A stretch of 29,180 bases of DNA from JACKCP01 sp034007295 (GTDB lineage Bacteria; Desulfobacterota; Desulfobacteria; Desulfobacterales; JACKCP01): positions 1-29,180 of the forward strand of contig JAVERC010000042.1 in assembly GCA_034007295.1 (NCBI GenBank). Reading direction: 5' to 3'. Position 1 is the stretch's first letter. Every line of letters begins with the position of its first letter. This document shows positions 6,026 through 13,989 of the stretch, one piece after another. The position numbers and the translations under genes were made by a program. The notes beneath the pieces were generated by a model. It saw only the letters and a program-made list of their open reading frames with translations, did not search any database and had not been told where the DNA came from.

Positions 6026-6313
6026 TATCGTTTATATCAACTATCTTTTTAAGGATAGGTAGCAATAAAAGCAGGTCACATTTTTTAAATACAAAAAAAT
6101 ATTCCCTTAATAATATTTTGACAAACTTAAAAATAATATTTCGTTAACAAATTTTTATTTTTTTCAAACTCAACCTAAGTTTAGTAAAGACTGGATTCAA
6201 CGATTTTCAACTTTGCTGCATATACAAAAAATAATTGTATCAAGTTATACTTTTGCTATGCCGATGCCCTTTAACACATAAGATAAAACAAAATTGAAAA
6301 GCTCAATCAAGTA

Positions 6314-6351
6314 GGGGGTCATATTAATACGCTGATAAAATATGAGCCCCC
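6314..6351 (-). terminator. Terminator hairpin of the hook operon
   Basis: Directly after the flgE stop, GGGGG plus CTCATATT pairs with AATATGA plus CCCCC (12 bp with one bulged base). The strong GC base of the stem fits a transcription end; the T run after it is weak. Confidence 0.55.
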
Positions 6352-6358
6352 AATTCCA

Positions 6359-9160
6359 CTATCTCTTCATATTTATTACTTCAGAAAGCATGTCATCAAC
6401 TGTTGTTACAATTTTTGAGTTTGCCTGAAATCCTCTTTGGGTTGTAATCATTGATACAAATTCATCTGCAATATCAACGTTTGACATTTCAAGGGAGTTT
6501 GGAGATATGCTTCCAAGACCGTTTTCACCTGGCTTTCCTGTTATGGCATCACCGCTTGACCTTGTTTCGCGGTAAAGGTTTCCACCTTCCTTGTACAAAC
6601 CCTGATCGCTTAAAAATTTTGCAAGGGAAACCCTGTAAAGAGGAATCTGCTCACCGTTTGAGTAAACTCCTGTCATCATTCCGTCACCTGAAACATTAAC
6701 ACCTTCAAGGTCTCCTGCTCCATAACCGTTTGCAGACTGAAATGTTGTTGATGATGATTTTGCATACTGGGTTGTGGCAAGTGAACTCTTTTTAAAGCTT
6801 ATTCCATCATATACAGCACCAATGTCAAATTTCATATCCTGCTCTGTAGTTTCAAATGTTCCGTTTGGGCCAAATTCTCCGGTTGCTCCAAGAAAATCTC
6901 CCATAAACGAAAAATAGCCTTCTGTTGCAATATCAGCTTTTTCTATTTCAGTCCATGAAGTACCGCCTATTAAATCAAAGTTTATAAGGCTGTTTTGAGC
7001 ATCGGTTCCTGTTCCAAGAGACTCTGTAAAAGTAAAGACAACATCCTTTGTATCATTTTCTCCGCCTGACCCGTCAAGATCTATATAAACACTGTCTTTG
7101 TCGCCTTTTACAACAGCATTTGGATAATCTTCAGGAACAGCCCTTGGGTCAACATTAAAAGTTACAATGTTGTTTGCTGCGGCTGCAACAGGAGCTCCAA
7201 GCGTATCAGTAAGAGAAAAACTCATATCTGGAGTTGCATTTCCGTCAAAGTCTATTGCAAAGTTACTGGCATCGGTTGTAATGATCCTTGCACCAGGATA
7301 TTCAAGATTCGGGAATGGGTCTATTTTAAATGACATTGTACTTGGAGTCACACCTGTTGTATCAAGAGGGGTTCCAAAGGCATAAGTTAGATCAGCATTA
7401 TTATCGCCATCAAAATCTATCTGAACCTGATTTTCATCACTTGACCCTGTTAAAACCTGGACTGCAGGATAATCTGTTCTTACTGCATCAATATTTGCAA
7501 AGCTCCAGTTACCAGAACCGTCATAATTAAGGGCATAGTTTACAGTAGATGCTCTTGTGAAAACAGAAGGATTGTTGTGAGTTACTGTTGGGGGGGTAAT
7601 TATTTCTCCAGTGCCCCTTACAAATTTCGCAGGGTTTTCAAAATACCAGTTTGTACCACTCCAAACAGCATTTATATTCCCTGTTCTATAGGTAAGGACT
7701 TCAGGATTATCTACAGTAATTGAGGCTTCATTATCAAGGGCTGGAAGAGTTCCGGTACCATCATCTATTTCAAATATTCCAAGGTTATTATCAACTATTC
7801 CTTCTTCTGTTGGATATGAAAGATACCATGATTCGTTTATTGGGTCCCATACAAGATTCATATCCTCAACATCTCTTATCATGGCACTAGGATCATTAAT
7901 CATAAGGGTTGTATTGTCATTTCCTGTATCTCCATCATATCTTAAATTTGTAACATCCTGTTTATGAATATCAAGGGTTCTGTTTATGTCAAAATGAAGA
8001 GAGTCTGTTGCTGCTGCGTCATTATCCAGATAAATAACAAGATCTGGTTCAGGTCTTGGGTCTGTCAAGTCAGGATCAAATCTTATTTCTATTTTCTTTT
8101 CATTGCTTGTGGTCATAATTTCAGCATTTGGGTAATTTTCAGGTTTGTCAAAAGCATCAACAATACCGTCTGCAAGTCCAAGAGGACCGGAAGTGTCCTG
8201 AAATTTCCATGAGTTTCCGTCAAATTCAAGGTGGAAGTCAAATCCGTCTAAAGCCATACTGTCATAATTTTCTATTCTAAATGTGATGTCTTCTTCTTTA
8301 TTAACTCCGTAAGATCTAACATTGCCGACTATACCGGTAAACCTTTCCATTGTAAGATCCCTAACAGAACCGTCGCTTTCATTAAACTTTATTTCACCCC
8401 TTGCAAGAAGTCCTTTTGCAGCTGTGCCCTGAACAAGATTTCTCATATCTTCATCAGGATTGCAGGTAATAAGATATTCCCATGTAGACCCTGCTTTTTT
8501 ATCATAATAAATTGTGATGTCATGGGTACTTCCAAGCGAATCATAAACCTTTACAACACTTTGATATTCATAGTTATTTGGAGTTATAAAATCATCATCA
8601 GTTGCATCCCAGGCATTGGCAAGTACTATTGTCTGACTCTCTGCATCTGCATCTAAGTTGGTTACCATATTAATAGTATCTGTTTTTTTTGGAGGAGATG
8701 TAAATGAGTCTAAAACAATATCTTTAATAGCACCAATATCGTCACCTGTTTCTTCATCAAGTTCCCAGCCCTGAACTATAAAACCGTCAGGATTTATAAG
8801 TTTTCCATCCTTGTCAAAGGTAAAATTCCCTGCTCTTGTATAATAAACCTGCTGGGATTTACTATCCCTTAACTGAAAAAATCCGTTTCCGCCTATGGAA
8901 AGGTCAGTGGTATTTCCTGTTGATTCAAAAGATCCCTGCTGAAATGAAGTATCAACAATTTGGATTGCTGTGCCTCGTCCAACCTGAGAAGAACCTGACT
9001 GAGTTGCAATACTCTGGTTCAAAAGGTCTGCAAAAAGAGACCTGTTCCCTTTGAAACCAACGGTGTTTACATTGGAAATATTATCGCCTATTACCTGCAT
9101 GGAATTACCCATGTTTGTCAATCCGCTTGTGCCTGTATACAATGAACTTGTAAGGGACAT
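6359..9160 (-). CDS. flgE: Flagellar hook protein FlgE with large repeated insertion
   Basis: FlgE polymerises into the hook that joins rod and filament. The N-terminus (SLYTGTSGLTNMGNSMQVIG, then DNISNVNTVGFKG) and C-terminus (SLEMSNVDIADEFVSMITTQ, then RGFQANSKIVTTVDDMLSEVI) are the conserved D0 helices. At 933 aa it is more than twice the 402 aa of the enteric protein. The extra lies in the middle. Four copies of a roughly 51-residue module start at YPNA/YPAV/YPGA near residues 343, 564, 621 and 679 and continue with IDFDG..D-type, Asp-rich strands that resemble calcium-binding loops. Between them a shorter Trp motif (DG.W.F type) appears near 313, 437, 500 and 545. The insert probably forms extra surface domains on the hook. 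Last gene of fliK-flgD-flgE. Confidence 0.93.
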   Translation of the reverse strand: MSLTSSLYTGTSGLTNMGNSMQVIGDNISNVNTVGFKGNRSLFADLLNQSIATQSGSSQVGRGTAIQIVDTSFQQGSFESTGNTTDLSIGGNGFFQLRDSKSQQVYYTRAGNFTFDKDGKLINPDGFIVQGWELDEETGDDIGAIKDIVLDSFTSPPKKTDTINMVTNLDADAESQTIVLANAWDATDDDFITPNNYEYQSVVKVYDSLGSTHDITIYYDKKAGSTWEYLITCNPDEDMRNLVQGTAAKGLLARGEIKFNESDGSVRDLTMERFTGIVGNVRSYGVNKEEDITFRIENYDSMALDGFDFHLEFDGNSWKFQDTSGPLGLADGIVDAFDKPENYPNAEIMTTSNEKKIEIRFDPDLTDPRPEPDLVIYLDNDAAATDSLHFDINRTLDIHKQDVTNLRYDGDTGNDNTTLMINDPSAMIRDVEDMNLVWDPINESWYLSYPTEEGIVDNNLGIFEIDDGTGTLPALDNEASITVDNPEVLTYRTGNINAVWSGTNWYFENPAKFVRGTGEIITPPTVTHNNPSVFTRASTVNYALNYDGSGNWSFANIDAVRTDYPAVQVLTGSSDENQVQIDFDGDNNADLTYAFGTPLDTTGVTPSTMSFKIDPFPNLEYPGARIITTDASNFAIDFDGNATPDMSFSLTDTLGAPVAAAANNIVTFNVDPRAVPEDYPNAVVKGDKDSVYIDLDGSGGENDTKDVVFTFTESLGTGTDAQNSLINFDLIGGTSWTEIEKADIATEGYFSFMGDFLGATGEFGPNGTFETTEQDMKFDIGAVYDGISFKKSSLATTQYAKSSSTTFQSANGYGAGDLEGVNVSGDGMMTGVYSNGEQIPLYRVSLAKFLSDQGLYKEGGNLYRETRSSGDAITGKPGENGLGSISPNSLEMSNVDIADEFVSMITTQRGFQANSKIVTTVDDMLSEVINMKR

Positions 9161-9200
9161 GATTTACCCTCCTTATTTAAGTACCCGGAATTTCCGGTGA

Positions 9201-10292
9201 TTATCCTTTAACAGCCTCTATATATTCAGGAGAAACTCTTACTCCTCCAATATCAAGAAAATGCCTTCCGTTTTCGTAATACACACCTGTAACCTCACCT
9301 TCAACCGAAGTATCGATCTTAACATTGCCTGAAGTTACACCATTATAATAGTAATACCCGTCCGGTACCGGATCTCCGTTCTGATCCTTCCCGTCCCATT
9401 CAATCTGAACCGGCTCTCCCCCCTCAATATTTCCGTTGTGATATGAATAGACAATCTGACCTGTTGAATTCATGATATTTATTCTTACTGAGGTGTCATC
9501 TTCAGATACAAAAGAAGGAAGAGTACTTTTAACATTTCCGGAAACAACTGATACTGCACCTGTTGAAGCTTTTACTGTCTTTCCCAGATAATCAAAGGTT
9601 GTTCCTGGTTCAAATTCAGATGATGTTTCAGTTTTTGCTTCAACAACAGAATCAGGCGAAACAAGAACACCCTGAACAACAAGGTATTGCTTATCTCCCT
9701 GATACATTATTGACTCAACTTTTCCGCTTACAGAAGTAGTTACAGGAGAGTAGCCAGAAGATGTGAGAGCTTCCACATAAAACTTGTAGGTACCATCTTC
9801 AATAGGATTGCCTTCACCATCTTTTGCATCCCATTCAATATTATAAGACCCAGGTTCTTTTTGTCCGGCATCTATGGTTTCAATTACTTTGCCACTTTTG
9901 TCATAAATTGTAATAGAAATATTTGCCGCTTCTTCAAGTGTATAAAAACCTCCGGTTGCAGTTCCGCCTGTTACATCTATTGTATCAACAGAAGCTGTTA
10001 CATATTTATCAAGATAGTCTTCGGCACTTTTGCCTGTCTGAAGACTCAAGACCTCTGATATTTGTTCAAGAATGCTGTTTGACTTAAACTGAGCTTCAAG
10101 CTGTGAAAATTGAGTAAGCTGGGCTGTAAAATCCTGGGATTCCATAGGGTTTAGAGGATCTTGATGCTGAAGCTGAGCAACAAGCATTGTAAGAAAGTCA
10201 TTCATTCCAAGGTCATCATCAGACTTGGTTTTCTCAGCCATATAGTCTTTATAATTACTAATATTATTTAATGATTCAGATACAGCAGTCAT
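9201..10292 (-). CDS. flgD: Flagellar hook-capping protein FlgD with duplicated C-terminal half
   Basis: FlgD is the scaffold cap on which hook subunits assemble. The conserved N-terminal part is clear at residues 24-75 (GMNDFLTMLVAQLQHQDPLN, then SQDFTAQLTQFSQLEAQ). The C-terminal Ig-like/tudor unit is present twice. The first copy (about 105-220) has ITIYDKSGKVIETID, YNIEWDAKDGEGNPIEDGTY and VLVSPDSVVEAK; the second (about 240-363) has INIMNSTGQIVYSYHNG, VQIEWDGKDQNGDPVPDGYY and VRVSPEYIEAVKG. This brings it to 363 aa against about 230 in enteric bacteria. It sits between fliK and flgE with short gaps and is probably co-transcribed from the sigma-54 promoter before fliK. Confidence 0.93.
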   Translation of the reverse strand: MTAVSESLNNISNYKDYMAEKTKSDDDLGMNDFLTMLVAQLQHQDPLNPMESQDFTAQLTQFSQLEAQFKSNSILEQISEVLSLQTGKSAEDYLDKYVTASVDTIDVTGGTATGGFYTLEEAANISITIYDKSGKVIETIDAGQKEPGSYNIEWDAKDGEGNPIEDGTYKFYVEALTSSGYSPVTTSVSGKVESIMYQGDKQYLVVQGVLVSPDSVVEAKTETSSEFEPGTTFDYLGKTVKASTGAVSVVSGNVKSTLPSFVSEDDTSVRINIMNSTGQIVYSYHNGNIEGGEPVQIEWDGKDQNGDPVPDGYYYYNGVTSGNVKIDTSVEGEVTGVYYENGRHFLDIGGVRVSPEYIEAVKG

Positions 10293-10304
10293 AATTATTT
10301 TCTC

Positions 10305-12155
10305 CTAAGCCATTAAATCCAAGGCTTTATCTGAAAAAAACATTTTTTTTCTCAAAATATTTGAACTTTGTTCACTATTATTTTTTTTACTATCAACATT
10401 GATTTGGCCTCTGCCTTTGTTTTTTGAATCGTTTTCAAAACTGTTTTTTCTTTCTCTTGCCATTGCCTGATCAAAATTCTGGGCCAGCTCTACATTTACC
10501 TCAGCAACCTGCATTCCCTGAGACTGAAGTTGATTTTTAAATTCCTGGGCTTGCTGAACCATAAGTTCATGGGTTGAACTTTTTTCTGCTATTATTTTTA
10601 TGTTAATTCCATTCATTACACTTTCAATTTTAAGATGCAGCCTGCCAAGATCAGGTGGATTTAGCCTAAATGAGACTTCTTTTTCACCAAGTTTTACTGT
10701 CCTCAAAATCTGTTTTTCAATTTGTTCCATAATTTGCTTTGAAAGGTTTGCTCCGGAACCTGCCTGTGCTCCTTTTGAAACTTCACCAGCACTTCTTGAA
10801 GATGATTTATCCATAAAGTCAGAACCTTCTTCACTGAAATCTCTTGCAAATTCTTTTCTAAGATTTTTAATATTTGTTTTTAAAAGGCTTGTTATATTAT
10901 TGTCGTCATCTTCAGAATTTAATCCTTCAAGATCAAAATCAAATTTGTCTGACTTAACTGAAGCCTGAATAATTTCATTTAAAGATGAACCTAAGCCGTT
11001 ATTATTTATATTAATAACTGTTTCTGATAAGGGATCCGCAGATGATAATTCTGTAAAAAGTGAGTACTCATGTGAATTCTCAAAAAAATTTTGCTGAAAA
11101 TCTGATTTTACAATATCTGAATTTATTTCAGATAAAAGTCTTTCATTCCTTTTCCATGCCAGAAAAGATTGTTCAAAAATTTGTTTGCTAAAATCCTCAT
11201 TTGAAAAATTTGTTCCAGTTAAAGCAGATGTATTATCTGTATTTGTTTTCACATTTAAAAGAGTTTTGACAAAATCAGATTCTTTTTCATGTGAAGAACT
11301 TTCTATGGACTTTTTATAAAGTTCTAAATCAGATATTTTTGAATTAAGCCTTTTTTCCATAGCAGCAACAAATTTATCCAAAGAACTTTTATCAAGATTG
11401 ATTAAAGAATCTTTTGACTCTGAAAGGTCAAAAACAGATTGAATAGTTTCTATCCCTTTTATAATTGAATCATTAATTTCATATTTTAAAAAATCAGCTT
11501 TTCCACCTTCATTGCTTTCATTAAAATTTTCAATTATTCCAATTGACTCATTTTTTATTCTATCTAAATTTTCAAGAAATCCTTTTAAAGAAAATCCTTT
11601 TTCAATGTCAGTAGAAGATTCTATTGTCTGTGTAATATCAATGGACTTTACCCCTATACTTTCAAGTGCAGTTGCAAAATAAGGAATCAGTGAAAATGGA
11701 AAATAAACATTTTCTGTTTTAATCTGCTGATTTTCAAGGTTTTCAAGAGAAGATAAAACATCAGGAAGATATGATCCTGAATTTGAATTTAAAATATTGT
11801 CAATTTCATTCATGGACATATTCTCGGATGAAACAAGAATTTGTCTTATTGAAGAAATTTCTGTAATTGAAAAGCTGACCATTGAAGAGCCTTCTGAAAT
11901 ATTTCTTAAAACTTCTTTCATATGATCAACCAGGCGGCTTATAATCTTCTCATTTGGATCTGTAATATTTGATAGATCATTTATTTTTGACAAATCTTCA
12001 GAACTTGAAGACTTTAAAAATTCGAATTCACCTTTCTGATACTTTCTTAAAAAAGAATCAAACCCTGAACTTTCCTCTGCTTTTGCAGATTTGCTTACAG
12101 AAGCCTCAAACATAGTTGTCTGATAAAATTCGGAACAAAATAAATTGGTATACAT
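10305..12155 (-). CDS. fliK: Flagellar hook-length control protein FliK
   Basis: FliK measures hook length and switches the flagellar export gate to late substrates. The C-terminal Flg_hook domain is recognisable: LGEKEVSFRLNPPDLGRLHL, then MNGINIKIIAEKSSTHELMV and QLQSQGMQVAEVNVELAQ. The N-terminal 450 residues are Ser/Glu/Asp/Asn-rich, helical and weakly conserved, as usual for this ruler region. The frame stays open to an ATG at 12221, but I place the start at 12155: it follows GGGAG at seven bases, and a sigma-54 promoter at 12193-12209 would begin transcription near 12183, downstream of the longer start. This gives 616 aa. It is the first gene of the operon with flgD (12-base gap) and flgE. 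Confidence 0.88.
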   Translation of the reverse strand: MYTNLFCSEFYQTTMFEASVSKSAKAEESSGFDSFLRKYQKGEFEFLKSSSSEDLSKINDLSNITDPNEKIISRLVDHMKEVLRNISEGSSMVSFSITEISSIRQILVSSENMSMNEIDNILNSNSGSYLPDVLSSLENLENQQIKTENVYFPFSLIPYFATALESIGVKSIDITQTIESSTDIEKGFSLKGFLENLDRIKNESIGIIENFNESNEGGKADFLKYEINDSIIKGIETIQSVFDLSESKDSLINLDKSSLDKFVAAMEKRLNSKISDLELYKKSIESSSHEKESDFVKTLLNVKTNTDNTSALTGTNFSNEDFSKQIFEQSFLAWKRNERLLSEINSDIVKSDFQQNFFENSHEYSLFTELSSADPLSETVININNNGLGSSLNEIIQASVKSDKFDFDLEGLNSEDDDNNITSLLKTNIKNLRKEFARDFSEEGSDFMDKSSSRSAGEVSKGAQAGSGANLSKQIMEQIEKQILRTVKLGEKEVSFRLNPPDLGRLHLKIESVMNGINIKIIAEKSSTHELMVQQAQEFKNQLQSQGMQVAEVNVELAQNFDQAMARERKNSFENDSKNKGRGQINVDSKKNNSEQSSNILRKKMFFSDKALDLMA

Positions 12156-12192
12156 AGTAAAGCTCCCGCATAAATTTTTGTTAAACCCTAAG

Positions 12193-12209
12193 AAGCAATG
12201 TATGTGCCA
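12193..12209 (-). promoter_or_regulatory. Sigma-54 (-24/-12) promoter of fliK-flgD-flgE
   Basis: The minus strand reads TGGCACATACATTGCTT: TGGCAC, five bases, TTGCTT. This is an almost perfect RpoN promoter with the essential GG and GC at the right spacing. It lies 38 bp before the fliK start, giving a leader of about 28 nt. Sigma-54 control of hook genes is well known in many flagellated proteobacteria. Confidence 0.85.
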
Positions 12210-12243
12210 TTTTTTTGACATTTATAAAAAAACACATATTATC

Positions 12244-12269
12244 AATAAGTTAAATGCTTTCAACTTATT
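12244..12269. promoter_or_regulatory. Palindrome upstream of the sigma-54 promoter
   Basis: AATAAGTT and AACTTATT form a perfect 8-bp inverted repeat with a 10-bp spacer, about 75 bp upstream of the predicted fliK transcription start. It may bind a regulator such as an enhancer-binding protein; no direct evidence. Confidence 0.3.
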
Positions 12270-12315
12270 TTGACTGTCAAAAAAACAGAAACTTTTTCCA
12301 TTTAGCAAAACAAAA

Positions 12316-12334
12316 ATGGGAAAAACTTTCCCAT
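12316..12334. promoter_or_regulatory. Compact palindrome ATGGGAAA-AAC-TTTCCCAT
   Basis: A perfect 8-bp inverted repeat with a 3-bp centre lies about 140 bp upstream of the predicted fliK start point, a usual distance for sigma-54 activator sites. It also lies just upstream of the possible sigma-28 promoter on the other strand. Confidence 0.35.
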
Positions 12335-12353
12335 ACAAAGGAAAAAATATACC

Positions 12354-12380
12354 TAAATCCATATATTTTTTTTCCGATAT
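12354..12380 (+). promoter_or_regulatory. Possible sigma-28 (FliA) promoter
   Basis: TAAA at 12354 is followed after exactly 15 bases by TCCGATAT. The FliA consensus is TAAA, 15 bases, GCCGATAA, so TAAA and CCGATA match. It points at the small membrane protein gene at 12532. Confidence 0.4.
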
Positions 12381-12531
12381 GATTTTTATGTTTGGTTTCT
12401 AAGCCAAAGTAATTTTTTTGTTCAGTTTAATAACGCAAAAATGTAAGTGTTAAGTCTAATTTTCAACTGGAGCTAAATTCTTTTTGATCCTCATTCTCGC
12501 TTAAGCTCTAACGCAGGAGATAAAATAAAAA

Positions 12532-13002
12532 ATGAGAGATAAAATAAATTTTACACTTGGAATAATTTTGTTTGGTTTTGGGTGCCTGATTTATGCCCTA
12601 ACAAGACAAAGCTCTCAATTTTTTATTTCAGAAATCCAATTACCATTTATTTTACCACAGATTATTACTCTTTCTTCACCTGCTTTTTTCCATACTATTT
12701 CCATGATTCTTATATCCTCACCTTTTATTGAAAGAAAAAATACATCTATAATAATGCTTTGTCTTTTCTGGACAGGAATCCAGGTATTATTTGAACTAGG
12801 GCAAAAATATCCCTATTTTTCTCCAAAATTTTCACCTGATTATTTTTATTATCTAAACCAGTATTTCAAAAATGGGACCTATGATCCAAAAGATATTGGC
12901 ATGGCTGTTGCAGCAGGATTAGCAGGGACATTAATTTTATTTATCTCCCAATTAAATTTTTTATTTTCAAAAAAGGTACTAACTTATGTCAGAAAAAAAT
13001 AA
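12532..13002 (+). CDS. Small multi-pass membrane protein, unknown family
   Basis: I do not recognise a family. The 156-aa protein has four likely membrane segments: about residues 8-25 (FTLGIILFGFGCLIYAL), 40-62, 70-90 (IIMLCLFWTGIQVLFELG) and 122-148 (IGMAVAAGLAGTLILFISQL). A loop rich in Tyr, Phe and Pro lies between the third and fourth. AGGAGA lies 13 bases before the ATG. It overlaps the next gene by 17 bases and begins the plus-strand cluster of two repeat proteins, so it probably works with them, perhaps in their export or anchoring; that is a guess. Confidence 0.7.
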   Translation: MRDKINFTLGIILFGFGCLIYALTRQSSQFFISEIQLPFILPQIITLSSPAFFHTISMILISSPFIERKNTSIIMLCLFWTGIQVLFELGQKYPYFSPKFSPDYFYYLNQYFKNGTYDPKDIGMAVAAGLAGTLILFISQLNFLFSKKVLTYVRKK

Positions 13003-13972
13003 AGGCATAATTAAAAAATTAATTTTAGCCGGAATAATATTGTTTGGACTGTTTACGATAATCGCAAGCGGAGGAGGCGGTTCAAGCAGTGTTTCTAATA
13101 CTGATCAAAATGACAACACAGACAATACAGAACCTGAAGCTTCCCCTCCTGCGGTCTCAATAACTTTTCCTCAGGATGGTTCTTTATACAGCTCAAGTTC
13201 ATTTATTAATTTTACAGGCCAAGCTACAGATTACAAAGGTGAAGCAATATCTGGAGCAAATCTGGTCTGGTCTTCAAACATAAACGGGCGGCTTGGTACA
13301 GGAAATATTGTTGAGCTTGTGCTGCTTCTTGACGGCAGCCATGAAATAACATTAAGAGCAACTGATAACTACGGCAATTCGTCAAGTACAAAAATAAATA
13401 TATCTCTCCAGGAAGAGGATAATACAGTACCTGTTGTTTCCATAATAAATCCCTTGGACAACTCTGTTTACAATTCAGGAGAATTAGTACTTTTTGAAGG
13501 CAATGCCATAGACAGCGAAGACGGTAATCTTACAGGAGAAAGTCTTAAGTGGATTTCTACAATAGACAATGAAATAGGAACTGGAAATTCAATAACAAAA
13601 AACGATCTTTCCGGAGGCACTCATATAATCACACTAATTGCAAAGGATTCAAAAGGCTTAAGTGCAATATCAGAATCCATTACAATAAAGATTTCCAATA
13701 CAAGACCTGAAGCACAAATAACTTATCCCCCTGAAGGTTCAGTCTATAATCAAGGCGACACCATAACATTTAACGGAGAAGGAACTGATAGTGAAGACGG
13801 TGACCTTTATGGAGAAAGCCTTAAATGGAGATCAAATATTTATGGAGATTTCGGACATGGACGGGATCTTGCAGTAAGTTTTCTACCTTCAGGCACACAT
13901 AAGATAAGCCTTACTGTTACAGATAAAAACGGTGCAGTAGACACAGACGATATAAACATTACAATAAACTGA
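12986..13972 (+). CDS. Exported protein with three Ig/PKD-like repeats
   Basis: The 328-aa protein has a charged N-terminus, a hydrophobic stretch (LILAGIILFGLFTIIAS) and then GGGGSSS and an Asn/Asp/Thr linker. It looks like a lipoprotein signal, but Ser28 stands where the lipid-modified Cys would be (IIAS-GGGG), so it is either cut by signal peptidase I or left as a membrane anchor. Three repeats of about 95 residues follow (about 54-142, 148-235, 240-328) with the pattern P..SI.FP..GS.Y....I.F.G.A.D, EDG.L.GE.LKW.S, LGTG and GTH.ITL.A.D..G. They resemble PKD or Ig-like folds of surface proteins. The gene overlaps its upstream neighbour by 17 bases and is 17 bases from the next, which has the same repeat. 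Probable role: adhesion or cell-surface structure. Confidence 0.8.
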   Translation: MSEKNKGIIKKLILAGIILFGLFTIIASGGGGSSSVSNTDQNDNTDNTEPEASPPAVSITFPQDGSLYSSSSFINFTGQATDYKGEAISGANLVWSSNINGRLGTGNIVELVLLLDGSHEITLRATDNYGNSSSTKINISLQEEDNTVPVVSIINPLDNSVYNSGELVLFEGNAIDSEDGNLTGESLKWISTIDNEIGTGNSITKNDLSGGTHIITLIAKDSKGLSAISESITIKISNTRPEAQITYPPEGSVYNQGDTITFNGEGTDSEDGDLYGESLKWRSNIYGDFGHGRDLAVSFLPSGTHKISLTVTDKNGAVDTDDINITIN

Positions 13973-13989
13973 CATATTCAGGGAAAACT

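Larger units (their letters stand above)
5971..6358. other. Gap between tRNA border and flgE
   Basis: Apart from the tRNA hairpin and the flgE terminator hairpin I see only AT-rich sequence with no gene. Confidence 0.6.
12156..12531. other. Divergent regulatory region between fliK and the surface-protein cluster
   Basis: It contains the sigma-54 promoter, two palindromes and the possible sigma-28 promoter listed separately, and ends with AGGAGA before the next start. No further gene is seen. Confidence 0.7.

Noticed and set aside
6255..6268. GCCGATGC near 6258 considered as a sigma-28 -10 element
   Set aside because: No TAAA at the required 15-base distance and no suitable gene downstream.
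6323..6345. TTAATACG followed by AT-rich sequence, resembling the left part of the T7 promoter
   Set aside because: It is part of the flgE terminator hairpin, lacks the CACTATAGGG half and lies outside the integrated element.
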